Below, piece by piece: positions 45,314-54,816 of a DNA stretch of 64,000 nt. How positions within the stretch are numbered: position 1 is the stretch's first letter; every line of letters starts with the position of its first letter. The notes beneath the pieces were generated by a model that did not search any database, was not told where the DNA came from, and saw nothing but the letters and a program-made list of their open reading frames with translations. Both the position numbers and the translations under genes were made by a program. The stretch comes from Tyzzerella sp. UBA1042 (GTDB lineage Bacteria; Bacillota; Clostridia; Lachnospirales; Anaerotignaceae): positions 3,750-67,749 of the forward strand of contig DCDZ01000028.1 of the NCBI GenBank assembly GCA_002316675.1, written 5' to 3'.

Positions 45314-46882
45314 ATGAAACTTGGTATCTATCTTCGTGTTTCTGATGAGGATCTGCAGGGGGAAGAAAGCAATAGCATAGACGGACAAAGGGAAGTGCTG
45401 CATGGCTATATTCATAAAACGGAAGCGTTGTCAAAATGTGAGATTTTAGAGTTTTGCGACGATGGGTATAGTGGCACAAGCTTTCAAAGACCGGCGGTGC
45501 AGGCTCTGCTGCAAAAAGCCCGGGCGGGAGAAATTCATTGCATACTGGTGAAGGATTTCTCTCGTTTTGGCCGAAACTATATCGAGGTTGGAACATATGT
45601 GGAACAGCTTTTTCCAAATCTTGGTGTGCGCTTTATTTCCGTAAATGAACATTTTGACAGCGGTGCATCCCAAGGGGAAGATACCTTCATAAGCACTGCA
45701 TTTCAAAACCTTGTGTATGATCTTTACAGCAGAGATTTGTCACAAAAAATTATCAGTGCGAAACGGGCTGCCGCCGGAGCCGGAAAGTTTGTCACAGCGT
45801 TTGCACCCTATGGCTATCGTAAAGATAAGGGACAGAGACTTTTCATTGATGAAGAGGCGGCCTTTGTGGTGAGAAGGATTTTTGCTGCAGCGGCCCAAGA
45901 TGTATCCAAAACCGAAATTGCGGAAATGCTGAATCGTGAGAGGGTTCCCAGCCCCTTATGCCTTCGCAAGATGCGGGGGGAGCCTTTTCCTTCCTCCTTT
46001 GGGGGAAGAACCTATTTCTGGAACGCAGTCGCCATAAGCCGTATTTTAAAGGACAGAAGATATGTGGGGGATGGGGTATACGGAAAAACACGAAGAACAG
46101 CCGTGGGCAGTATCGTAGAAGAAAAGGTGCCCAAAGAGGAATGGCTCCTTGTGCCCCACGCCCAGGAAGCCATTGTAAGCCGGGATATTTTTGAGGCGGT
46201 CAATGCCCAGTGTAAGACATACCGGAGGAGAAGAAAAACAGAAAGATATCCCCTTTCAAAAAAGGTGCACTGTGGTGTATGCAAGGGTAGAATACCCGGG
46301 AAAAGTGTAAGAGCAAAAAATGGAGAGGATGTAAGGGTTTTTTATCAATGCAGTACCTTGGCTTGTTCAAAAACCTGCGGCTGTTATGGGGGAAAATTTG
46401 AGGAAATGCAGCTTTCCAATATGATTTTAAGTGTTTTGAATCATTTTTCTATCATTGCAGAGGGGAACCGCTGGAAAATAGAAAAGAAAAGGCAGGTGCA
46501 AACAGAAATAAACGGTATACAGGAATTTTTTATACAGCAGGAAAAGTTGCAAAAAAATCTTAACGTGACCATGCTCCGATTGTATGAAAGGTACCGAGAG
46601 AATGGGCTGAATGAAAAAACATTTTTAGAAAAAAAACGGAAAATACTGCATTTGACGGAAAAAAGCAAAGAAGAGATGGAAGAAAAGAAAAAAAGACTAC
46701 ATTTGCTATATGCAAATTTCAATAAAGAGTCTTACGAAGAGAACCAAAACTCTTTCTCTGCTTTCACAAGGAAGGAGGCAGAAAATTTTATTGATGCTGT
46801 GGTCATTGAGCAAGATGGTTCCATAAAAGTGATAGTTCCGTTTCGGGATGTTTTCACCAAACAGGGAGAGGCCCAGGAATAA
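45314..46882 (+). CDS. Large serine recombinase 3 (candidate SpoIVCA-like sigK recombinase)
   Basis: A 522-residue serine recombinase: KLGIYLRVSDEDLQGEESNS, LVKDFSRFGRNYIEVGTYVEQLFP, PYGYRKDKG, a zinc ribbon (VHCGVCKGR, YQCSTLACSKTCGCYG) and a coiled coil of about 110 residues. It is convergent with, and directly next to, the truncated sigK, the position held by the excision recombinase of skin elements. Role in sigK reassembly is inferred. GGGGGAG precedes ATG 45314. Confidence 0.9.
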   Translation: MKLGIYLRVSDEDLQGEESNSIDGQREVLHGYIHKTEALSKCEILEFCDDGYSGTSFQRPAVQALLQKARAGEIHCILVKDFSRFGRNYIEVGTYVEQLFPNLGVRFISVNEHFDSGASQGEDTFISTAFQNLVYDLYSRDLSQKIISAKRAAAGAGKFVTAFAPYGYRKDKGQRLFIDEEAAFVVRRIFAAAAQDVSKTEIAEMLNRERVPSPLCLRKMRGEPFPSSFGGRTYFWNAVAISRILKDRRYVGDGVYGKTRRTAVGSIVEEKVPKEEWLLVPHAQEAIVSRDIFEAVNAQCKTYRRRRKTERYPLSKKVHCGVCKGRIPGKSVRAKNGEDVRVFYQCSTLACSKTCGCYGGKFEEMQLSNMILSVLNHFSIIAEGNRWKIEKKRQVQTEINGIQEFFIQQEKLQKNLNVTMLRLYERYRENGLNEKTFLEKKRKILHLTEKSKEEMEEKKKRLHLLYANFNKESYEENQNSFSAFTRKEAENFIDAVVIEQDGSIKVIVPFRDVFTKQGEAQE

Positions 46883-47555
46883 AATGTTTGTGGCGATTTT
46901 TAAGATTTCGCCCTAAAATCACAGGAGAGTATGATCGTGATATTCCTAAGCGCTCGGCGATTTCTTGCTGTGTCAAAATATCCTGATTGCACAATCCGTA
47001 TCGAAGGATGATAACTGCCCGTTCTCTGGGTGTGAGGGTACTCTGGATTGCCGCCATCATCTTTTCCGATTTCATGGAAAAATCAATGGTTTCCACAAAA
47101 TCCGGTGTGTCGCTGTTGATGATGTCCAGCATGACGATTTCGTTTCCGTCCCGGTCGGTACCGATGGGTTCGTGCAGTGAAATATCGTTCTGATATTTTT
47201 TACCGCTTCTGAGCCACATGAGCAATTCGTTTTGCACACATTTTGCGGCGTAGGAGACAAGGCGGACGTTTTTATCTGCGTTATACGAATCCACGGCCTT
47301 GATTAACCCGATGATGCCGATTGAGATGAGCTCCTCCGGTTCTTTTACGCTGCTTGAATATTTTTTTGCAATGTGCGCCACCAGCCGCAGATTATGAAGT
47401 ATCAATTTATCTTTTGCTTCCTTTTTTTCGCTTTCGTTTCCTGACTGATATTGTTTTAAGTAGTAGGCTTCTTCTTCTTTGGATAATGGTTTTGGAAAAG
47501 CACCGGAAGAAGAAAAGCCAAATAAGAAAGGCAAAGCGGCGAAGAGAAGGAACAC
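46854..47555 (-). CDS. sigK: Sporulation sigma factor SigK precursor, 3' end missing
   Basis: A SigK homologue with the hydrophobic pro-sequence (FLLFAALPFLFGF) and AFPKPLSKEEEAYYLKQY that follow the family pattern, region 2 (LVAHIAKKY, ELISIGIIGLIKAVDSY) and region 4 (LTPRERAVIILRYGLC). Similarity stops at RLGISRSY (46929). The usual continuation of about 25 residues, VSRIEKRAL..., is absent. Instead the frame runs on for 24 unrelated codons into recombinase DNA and ends at 46854. Reading frames on either side do not restore it. The recognition helix of region 4.2 is cut, so the protein as encoded should not bind -35 DNA. GTG 47555 has GGGGGG 7 bases upstream; TTG 47570 is less likely. Confidence 0.85.
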   Translation of the reverse strand: MFLLFAALPFLFGFSSSGAFPKPLSKEEEAYYLKQYQSGNESEKKEAKDKLILHNLRLVAHIAKKYSSSVKEPEELISIGIIGLIKAVDSYNADKNVRLVSYAAKCVQNELLMWLRSGKKYQNDISLHEPIGTDRDGNEIVMLDIINSDTPDFVETIDFSMKSEKMMAAIQSTLTPRERAVIILRYGLCNQDILTQQEIAERLGISRSYSPVILGRNLKNRHKHFIPGPLPVW

Positions 47556-47762
47556 ACATACACCCCCCAAAAAAGTTTGAACCCATAATGAAATTGTGGT
47601 ATAGAGCTATTGTATGAGGATTTTTATGTTATGTGCGTGTCTGAAATAAAGTTTTTTTGTCCTTTTTTTCGAGGACATGACGGGTGAAGGGAGAATTTGA
47701 TGATGGATTTTGCAAGCGCGGGTCAAAAAATCATGTATAGTTATTTAGGAAGGAGGAGTTTT

Positions 47763-48113
47763 ATGGAGCTAAAATTCTTAAAACGCAACAAAACCTTGAT
47801 TATCAAAATAGACGGAGAAATTGACCATCATACTTGTGAGACTTTGCGGGGAGAAACGGATCGAGCATTTGAAAAAATGGGAGGAAAAAATATTATTTTC
47901 CGCATGAGCGGCGTTTCTTTTATGGACAGCTCCGGCATTGGGGCAATCATCGGACGGTATAAAAATATCCAAAGGCTGGGGGGCAGAATTGCAGTTGCAG
48001 AGGCCAACGAAAGAGTGGAGCAGATTTTTCGGCTTTCTGCCATGCAATCCCTTATTCCATCATTCCCGAATATAGATTTGGCTTTGGAATATGTGGAAGG
48101 AGGAAAGGAATAA
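47763..48113 (+). CDS. spoIIAA: Anti-sigma F factor antagonist
   Basis: A 116-residue STAS-domain protein. The phosphorylated Ser lies in VSFMDSSGIGAIIGRY. When unphosphorylated it binds SpoIIAB and frees sigma F in the forespore. ATG 47763 follows AAGGAGGAG; upstream in-frame ATGs give a non-family leader. First gene of the spoIIA operon; overlaps spoIIAB by 1 base. Confidence 0.95.
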   Translation: MELKFLKRNKTLIIKIDGEIDHHTCETLRGETDRAFEKMGGKNIIFRMSGVSFMDSSGIGAIIGRYKNIQRLGGRIAVAEANERVEQIFRLSAMQSLIPSFPNIDLALEYVEGGKE

Positions 48114-48541
48114 TGGAATATCAGAATGCGTTTCGTGTGTTTTTCGCCGCAAAATCTCAAAATGAAGGCTTCGCAAGAATTATGACAGCGGCATTTTTAT
48201 CCCAATACGACCCCACGCTGTCTGAGTTGACGGATGTAAAAACGGCAGTTTCAGAGGCCGTTACAAATGCAATCATCCATGGGTATGAAGAAAAGACGGG
48301 GGAGGTTGAGCTTTTTTGTGGCTATCAAGACGGTAAAATTTACATAGAGGTTGCAGATCAGGGCATGGGCATTACAGACATCAGCCAGGCAAGGGAGCCT
48401 CTGTTTACATCAAAGCCTGAGCTGGAGCGCTCGGGCATGGGCTTTACCATCATGGAAACCTTTATGGAGGCTGTGCGTGTAGAAAGCAGGCAAGGGGAAG
48501 GCACCAGAATTTTTATGGAGAAGACATTGACTACGGAATGA
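48113..48541 (+). CDS. spoIIAB: Anti-sigma F factor, serine kinase
   Basis: A 142-residue GHKL kinase: VKTAVSEAVTNAIIHGYE (N box), VEVADQGMGI-type loop IEVADQGMGITD and SGMGFTIMETFMEAV. It holds sigma F inactive and phosphorylates SpoIIAA. Start codon overlaps the spoIIAA stop (TAATG). Confidence 0.96.
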   Translation: MEYQNAFRVFFAAKSQNEGFARIMTAAFLSQYDPTLSELTDVKTAVSEAVTNAIIHGYEEKTGEVELFCGYQDGKIYIEVADQGMGITDISQAREPLFTSKPELERSGMGFTIMETFMEAVRVESRQGEGTRIFMEKTLTTE

Positions 48542-48550
48542 GGGGATGCC

Positions 48551-49264
48551 ATGGATAGGACACGGGAACTCATTCAGCAGGCAAAAGAGGGAGATCGACA
48601 GGCAAAGGAAACCCTTTTGCAGGAAAATACAGGGTTGGTCTGGAGTGTTGCCAGACGGTTTCAAGGCCGTGGTGTGGATATGGAGGACCTATATCAAATA
48701 GGGGCAATCGGACTGTTAAAATGCATTGAAAAATTCGATTTCTCTTATGACGTAAAATTTTCAACCTATGCCGTTCCCATGATTATTGGGGAGATTCGTC
48801 GGTTCCTGAGAGATGATGGAACAATTAAAGTCAGCCGCAGCTTAAAGGAACTTGCCACAAAGGCAAAAAGGATGCAGGAAAAGCTTCAGCAGGAAACAAG
48901 CAGAGACGTAACCCTCCAGGAGCTTGCCGACGCCCTTTCCGTTGAGGTTGAACAGCTCATTCCTGCATTGGAGGCAAAAACAGAGGTGGAGAGTTTGAAT
49001 GCGCCTATTGCCCATGAAGAGGATTTGCAGGTGCAGGACAAGCTTGCGGCCAAGGAAGACGGGGAGCAGGTAATCAACCGAATTTGCCTAATGGAAGCCT
49101 TGGATAGCCTTGAGGTGAAAGAGCGTCAGATTATTGTCCTTCGTTATTTTGAGGACCGCACACAAACGGAGGTTGCGAAGCGAATGGGTATTTCGCAGGT
49201 TCAGGTTTCAAGAATTGAAAAAAAGGTTTTAGAGCGGATGCGGAAACGGCTGTCTAATGAATAA
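48551..49264 (+). CDS. sigF: RNA polymerase sporulation sigma factor F
   Basis: A 237-residue sigma-70 factor with region 2 (DMEDLYQIGAIGLLKCIEKFD, FSTYAVPMIIGEIRRFLRDDG), region 3 and region 4 (RTQTEVAKRMGISQVQVSRIEKKVLERM). It directs early forespore transcription. Standard spoIIA order. Its intact region 4.2 is useful for seeing what the truncated SigK lacks. GAGGGG precedes ATG 48551. Confidence 0.96.
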   Translation: MDRTRELIQQAKEGDRQAKETLLQENTGLVWSVARRFQGRGVDMEDLYQIGAIGLLKCIEKFDFSYDVKFSTYAVPMIIGEIRRFLRDDGTIKVSRSLKELATKAKRMQEKLQQETSRDVTLQELADALSVEVEQLIPALEAKTEVESLNAPIAHEEDLQVQDKLAAKEDGEQVINRICLMEALDSLEVKERQIIVLRYFEDRTQTEVAKRMGISQVQVSRIEKKVLERMRKRLSNE

Positions 49265-49376
49265 CTTTTAAAATTTATTTTAAACGCAGTAGTAAAAATT
49301 GCATGAAGATGCAAAGAGAAGCATGGGAATCCTGTTAAAAATCAGCCAATTGTGGTAATAATAAATTTGTTAGAGA

Positions 49377-49418
49377 AAAAAACTCATGATTCGCATACTA
49401 TGCTATCATGAGTTTTTT
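49377..49418. terminator. Bidirectional terminator between sigF and the zinc-ribbon gene
   Basis: AAAAAACTCATGA (49377-49389) pairs perfectly with TCATGAGTTTTTT (49406-49418), giving U runs on both strands. Confidence 0.92.
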
Positions 49419-49426
49419 GAATAGGC

Positions 49427-49789
49427 TTATATTTTTCGCCCGCACTTGGGACAATAGGCGTATTCAGGAGATACTAAAAACCCACATTCAGGGCAATGGG
49501 AAGAGTCTGCACTGCCCAGTATCTCTAAGTCTTCTTCCCGCAAGGTGATGGGCTCTCTCCGTTCAATGGCCTTGCCCACCTCGTCGGGAATGGCAAATGT
49601 AGTTTGACAGCAGCTGGAAACAGCATAATATTTTTTGCCCCATTTGAATAATGGAATAAAGAAAAAGCTAAAATAGGTGTAAACCATAAATACGGAGACA
49701 CTGCCATAGCGTCCGCATTTTTTGCAAATCAGTGTTTGTAAAAAGCCTAAATCCTTTTGCCCCTGCCCGATACCGCCGATAAAAATCAT
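49427..49789 (-). CDS. Zinc-ribbon protein of unknown function
   Basis: A 120-residue protein with two CxxC pairs at each end: LICKKCGRYG and SSCCQ in the first half, HCPECGF and YCPKCGRKI at the end. A hydrophobic stretch (VFMVYTYFSFFFIPLF) lies between and may be a membrane hairpin or core. Common in Clostridia as a short zinc-ribbon family; role unknown. The gene stands alone. Confidence 0.7.
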   Translation of the reverse strand: MIFIGGIGQGQKDLGFLQTLICKKCGRYGSVSVFMVYTYFSFFFIPLFKWGKKYYAVSSCCQTTFAIPDEVGKAIERREPITLREEDLEILGSADSSHCPECGFLVSPEYAYCPKCGRKI

Positions 49790-49900
49790 AAAAAGAGCAC
49801 ATCCTTTGCAAAATTTGATAAATATGTTTTACTTCTTATGGGTAACATGATAAAATATTTCCATATAATTTGCAAGTATTTCCGAAAGGAGGTAATTTTG

Positions 49901-50002
49901 GTGAAGGTATCCCGTTTAGTCATCAGTGCGGTTTCTCTTGCGGTATCTGCTGCGCTTTTAACATTATCAATCATTGATATGCTGTGTTCAGAAGAATATT
50001 AA
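49901..50002 (+). CDS. Small hydrophobic protein, 33 residues
   Basis: A GTG start 8 bases after the very strong site AAAGGAGG opens a 33-residue frame: basic start, one hydrophobic segment (LVISAVSLAVSAALLTLSII) and an acidic end. This is a plausible single-pass small membrane protein. No family recognised. Confidence 0.5.
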   Translation: MKVSRLVISAVSLAVSAALLTLSIIDMLCSEEY

Positions 50003-50121
50003 TTCGTATTTTTTTTGCACAGCGGGGCATGATGAAATGGAGTTATTTGTGTCAAAAAGAAATTAGGGGGATTTTGACAGTTTTTCTTCTTTCGGCCCCA
50101 AAATTGTGATATACTGGTAAA

Positions 50122-50153
50122 AGATAATTGCTCTGCCGAAATAGCAATTATCT
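50122..50153 (+). other. 5' leader hairpin of the first gap gene
   Basis: AGATAATTGCT (50122-50132) pairs perfectly with AGCAATTATCT (50143-50153), 23 bases before the start codon. Such leader stems are known to stabilise gapA messages in Bacillus; here this is inference. Confidence 0.55.
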
Positions 50154-50164
50154 ATTACAATTGA

Positions 50165-51184
<1,020 letters not shown>

Positions 51185-51222
51185 CCGTTTTTTTCATACT
51201 GAAAAGTGTAGTGTGATAAAAG

Positions 51223-51260
51223 TGCCCCTTCTGTTTTTAAGAAAGAAGGGGTATTTTTTT
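51223..51260 (+). terminator. Terminator after the first gap gene
   Basis: TGCCCCTTCT (51223-51232) pairs with AGAAGGGGTA (51244-51253) with one G-U pair, then seven T. Confidence 0.92.
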
Positions 51261-51426
51261 GAGTTTTAAAGATGAGCGGCTTCCCTAACTGCGAAAATGA
51301 ATCCGCTATTTTATTTGCAAAGCGAGGATGGAAAATCCTTTGGCGCAGAAGAAAATCAATGAAAAAACGTAGGATTTTCCTGTTTTATGGCTGTTGGTGA
51401 AAATGCTTTCAAAGGGAAAATATAAT

Positions 51427-51487
51427 ATAGGACAAAAAACGTCCCGCAAATTTATGCAATAATTAAGAATAGGACGAAAAACGTCCC
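51427..51487. repeat. Paired 19-bp repeats, each a hairpin, upstream of the second gap gene
   Basis: ATAGGACAAAAAACGTCCC (51427-51445) and ATAGGACGAAAAACGTCCC (51469-51487) differ at one base and are 42 bp apart, about four helical turns. Each contains GGAC/GTCC as an inverted pair. They look like two binding sites for one regulator. The rest of the 464-base gap shows the upstream terminator and a TACAAT (51600-51605) possible -10. Confidence 0.6.
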
Positions 51488-51648
51488 ACGGAAGTATCAA
51501 GAATTCATAAACTTAAAAACACAAAGAGTTGAGAATCTGGTTAGAGTTCTGAATTTTACTTTTTTGTCCAATTCCGAATTTTTTTGGGCGTAAGTATGCT
51601 ACAATATTCTTTGCAGGATAGTTTTCAAACGATGAGAGGGGATACACT

Positions 51649-52668
51649 ATGGCAATAAAAGTTGGTATCAATGGTTTTGGTCGTATCGGCAGAGTGGTTT
51701 TCAGAGTTTTAATGAACCGTCAGGATGAATTTGAGCTTTGTGGCATTAATCTAAGAAATGCCGAATTAGACTATATGGTTTATCAGTTAAAATACGATAG
51801 TGTTTTTGGGCGTTTCAATGGCGAAATTGAGGTTGGCGAAAATTGTATTATTGCCAATGGCAAAAAAATTCGTGTTTTTAGTGAAAGCGATGCAGGCTTA
51901 ATTCAATGGGCAGAATGCGGTGCTGAATATATCATTGAATCTACAGGTGCCTTTAATACTGTTTTAAAGGCTGGATTACATAAAATTGGCGGTGCAAAAA
52001 AAGTCATTCTCACCGCACCCTCCAAGGATGATGTGATGCCCACGTTTGTTATGGGTGTAAATCATATGGAATATAAAAAAGAGCAAGATATTGTATCCAA
52101 TGCATCTTGTACAACAAATTGTCTGGCACCCCTGGTGAAGGTTGTGCATGATAACTTTGGAATTGTGCAGGGCTTAATGTCTACCATTCATTCCGCAACG
52201 GCAAAGCAGAAGGCTGTGGATGCCAGAGCAGGGAGAGACTGGAGGACAGGACGCTCGGTGTTTAATAACATTATTCCCTCTACAACAGGGGCTGCAAAGG
52301 CTGTTGGCCGGGTTATTCCCGAATTGCAGGGGAAAATGACGGGGATGTCCTTCCGCGTGCCCACAAATGATGTTTCTGTTGTAGATTTAACAGTACGCTT
52401 AAAAAATCCTACCACTTATGAAAAAATATGTGAAAAGGTGAAAGAGGCTTCCGAAACCTCTATGAAGGGCATTATCAGCTATATGAACGATGATATTGTA
52501 TCCTCTGACCTTTTGGGAGACCCCAATACCTGTATTTTTGATGAAAAGGCAGGAATTATATTAGACGACAACTTTGTAAAATTAATTGCTTGGTATGACA
52601 ATGAGTGGGGCTATAGCAATAAGGTTGTTGACTTAATTGCACATATGTATCAGGTAGATAATGCATAA
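51649..52668 (+). CDS. Second glyceraldehyde-3-phosphate dehydrogenase (possible NADP-preferring form)
   Basis: A 339-residue GAPDH with the catalytic [12 protein letters not shown] and YDNEWGYSN intact. The cofactor loop reads CGINLRNAELDY, so the Asp that selects NAD is replaced by Leu. In GapB-type enzymes loss of this Asp goes with NADP use; here it is inference. It may serve biosynthesis or a different redox state. It is about 60-odd percent similar by eye to the first copy and 465 bases downstream on the same strand. GAGAGGGG precedes ATG 51649. Confidence 0.93.
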   Translation: MAIKVGINGFGRIGRVVFRVLMNRQDEFELCGINLRNAELDYMVYQLKYDSVFGRFNGEIEVGENCIIANGKKIRVFSESDAGLIQWAECGAEYIIESTGAFNTVLKAGLHKIGGAKKVILTAPSKDDVMPTFVMGVNHMEYKKEQDIVSNASCTTNCLAPLVKVVHDNFGIVQGLMSTIHSATAKQKAVDARAGRDWRTGRSVFNNIIPSTTGAAKAVGRVIPELQGKMTGMSFRVPTNDVSVVDLTVRLKNPTTYEKICEKVKEASETSMKGIISYMNDDIVSSDLLGDPNTCIFDEKAGIILDDNFVKLIAWYDNEWGYSNKVVDLIAHMYQVDNA

Positions 52669-52791
52669 GCAAAGGGTTTCCTGAGTATTTGTAAACTATT
52701 TGTTTAAGATATTAAACCTCTGTTATGACAATCATTCGTTTAGTATGATAAGCATGGTATATGACTAAAAATCTAGTATGACAATGAAAAC

Positions 52792-52834
52792 TCCTTTCTT
52801 TTACTTGAAATAAATAAGAGAAAGGAATTTTTTT
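52792..52834 (+). terminator. Terminator hairpin that also covers the integrase ribosome site
   Basis: TCCTTTCT (52792-52799) pairs with AGAAAGGA (52819-52826), then seven T (52828-52834). The right arm is the AAAGGA ribosome site of the integrase that starts at 52836, so the hairpin can end the gap transcript and mask the integrase start. Confidence 0.7.
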
Positions 52835-52835
52835 G

Positions 52836-53740
52836 ATGAAGATAAGAACTATTGCAGATGAATATTTATTTGAATGCGAATACAAAAAATTCGCTCCAAG
52901 AACACTAAGAATTTATAGGCAGCATATTAATTTTTTACTTGATTTCTTAGAGCAAAAAGGAATTACAGAAATTGAAGATGTAAAACCCCTACACTTAAAA
53001 CAATACCTAATGGCAAAACAGAAAGCAAAAAATAAACCAAATTATATTAACGGCATTTTAAGTACCTATAAGACTATGTTCCGCTATTTTTATAATGAAG
53101 GATATACAGATAAAATATTAACGCAAGATGTAGGAAATGTAAGAAAAGAAAAAGTTATTATTAGAACTTTTACCAAAGAGAACATAAAAAAATGCTTGAA
53201 TACTATAATGACAGGACTTTTTTAGATGTTAGAAATAAAACTATCATTGCAATGTTTTTTGATACTGGAATAAGGTTATCTGAATTAATAAATTTAAAAG
53301 AGGATGATATTAAAGAGGATTATTTACTTATCAAATGTGGTAAGGGTAGCAAAGATAGAGTTGTTCCTAAAAGCCCATTTCTTGCAAAGCATATCTTTAA
53401 ATATCAAGTAATTAGGGAAGAGCGTTTTGTGGACAGAAATTTAATTGATAAAAATTTTTTTCTGAGTAAGAATTGTCGCACACTTTCCCGAGAAATGGTT
53501 GAAAGAATTGTAAAAGATGCAGGAGAATTTGCAAATGTATCAAAAGATATAAGAATCTCCCCTCATACTTGCAGACATACTTTTGCCCATATGCAGCTTA
53601 TGAATGGATTGGATATATATTCCCTTAGTAGATTAATGGGACATGAAAATGTTTCAATCACACAAATATATCTGAATGGCATTAAAGACGATGATGTTAT
53701 TTGTCAGAGTAAGAAAACAAGTGTACTGATGAATTTATAA
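52836..53740 (+). CDS. Phage tyrosine integrase in two frames (-1 shift at 53188-53194)
   Basis: The N-terminal SAM-like domain (52836-53225 frame) ends early with a stop at 53223-53225. The catalytic domain continues in the -1 frame from 53192 to 53740. Joined at the A7 run the protein reads ...TKENIKKMLEYYNDRTFLDV... without gap, about 300 residues, normal for phage integrases. All catalytic residues are present: DTGIRLSEL (Arg), CGKGSKDR (Lys), PHTCRHTFAH (His-Arg), LMGHEN (His) and the Tyr of ITQIYLNG. The run is A AAA AAA in correct phase for -1 slippage. It is either a regulated frameshift or a mutation. AAAGGA lies 9 bases before ATG 52836. Confidence 0.8.
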
Positions 53741-53754
53741 GTGGTAAATACCAT

Positions 53755-53799
53755 ACCCCTTTTAAGCTTAAATTTAGCTTTCTAAGGGGTTATTTTTTT
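53755..53799 (+). terminator. Terminator after the integrase
   Basis: ACCCCTT (53755-53761) pairs with AAGGGGT (53784-53790), inner AAGCT/AGCTT, then a run of seven T. Confidence 0.85.
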
Positions 53800-53885
53800 A
53801 GCCAATGAATTAGTCAAGTTATCTAATAAAGTGTCTGTAATCTTTGTAGATTGCAAATATCCCCTTATAAATGGTATGTGGTGTT

Positions 53886-54131
53886 TTACCACCCACCTTT
53901 TGCACCTGCTACCATAGCAATTTCTTTAGCCGTAGAAACTTTGATATTATAAATATGTTCTTTGACGTTTTTACGAATCCCTTTGAAGTGAAACGTTAAA
54001 ATGTAATCATATCCTTCTTCTAAATCCATATCTTCAATTTGCTGTTTAATCCAATCAGTATATTGTTTTGCAACACCTAACTGTTCCCAAAGTAATCTAC
54101 CGTCTACCCAATTCTCATTGTCATCTTGCAA
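53886..54131 (-). pseudogene. Fragment of an AntA/AntB-type antirepressor
   Basis: The fragment reads WVDGRLLWEQLGVAKQYTDWIKQ, EGYDYI and STAKEIAMVAG, the N-terminal domain of phage antirepressors. Both ends are missing: an in-frame stop lies a few codons upstream and the frame ends at AKGGW. No ribosome site is found. Confidence 0.65.
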
Positions 54132-54176
54132 TACTGGTAATTTCTTTTATCGGCAAAACCGATATCTAAACTTGTT

Positions 54177-54639
54177 TTCTAAAGTGCATATCTGGAACAA
54201 TTCAAAAAGGTAACACTAATTAAACCTCTATATATAACTCTTACTTATATAGACATTTAAAAGGTGTTACCTTTTTTAACTCCACCCGTGAAAAAACAAC
54301 TGAACAGAAAGCCAGAGAAGCTAAAGCTTTGAAGGAAGTTGAGAGTGTTTTAGCTAATAAACGACAGTCTTTATTAAATGGGAAGAATGTGCTTACGCCA
54401 GTTTCGGCGGAAGCTACAATCATCCAAACTAAAGGCGAATCACGTAATATTGTAGCCAAAAAGGTGGGTTTGAAATCTGGACATGAAGTGGACAGGTCTA
54501 TTAAAGCTATTAATACTATTGATTCCCTTTACCTATATCCTTAGGAAAAATGCACGTTTTTCACCTCTATTTTCAACGATAATACTTTTCTTGAGCAATT
54601 CTTCACCTAAGATATTACAATCAATTCTAAAGTGCATAT
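54177..54639. repeat. 16-bp direct repeat flanking the ParB remnant
   Basis: TTCTAAAGTGCATATC occurs at 54177-54192 and again at 54624-54639, 447 bp apart, identical. It may be the scar of a recombination or insertion that brought in the remnant. Confidence 0.6.
54278..54544 (+). pseudogene. Remnant of a ParB-like phage protein
   Basis: Open frame without a start: EKTTEQKAREAKALKEVE, then TKGESRNIVAKKVGLKSGHEVDR, which matches the helix-turn-helix part of phage ParB-like proteins (compare TRKELAEKVGVSEGTY in the intact gene at 58078). It is flanked by a 16-bp direct repeat (54177 and 54624). Around it, 54545-54816 contains a small hairpin (GTCGTTC/GAACGAC at 54679-54693) and no gene. Confidence 0.55.
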
Positions 54640-54816
54640 CATGCATTTTAAGCCTAGGTATATGAGCATTAAATTGTCGTCGTTCTGAACGACCACCTTT
54701 AAATTTACCCCTTCAAAAGGGAAAACCACAATACTTGGCGGTAGACGTGGAAGATAAGCTGACAAGGCGTTTTACCGACTCAGGTCTACCCTAAAACAAA
54801 GTAAACCTCTTGCAAA

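Larger units (their letters stand above)
42386..46928. mobile_element. Serine-recombinase cassette joined to an interrupted sigK
   Basis: Four plus-strand genes (one small accessory gene and three large serine recombinases) fill the space between the preA terminator and the sigK break at about 46928. The right edge is set by the point where SigK homology stops. The left edge is not known: no sigK 3' fragment is found at 42.2-42.4 kb, so the element may extend further left or be rearranged. Confidence 0.5.

Noticed and set aside
49200..49264. VSRIEKK sequence as the missing sigK end
   Set aside because: It is the intact end of sigF on the plus strand, not a sigK fragment.
50071..50115. TTGACA with TATACT as promoter of the first gap gene
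   Set aside because: The boxes are 30 bp apart, too far for one promoter; no better -35 could be chosen.
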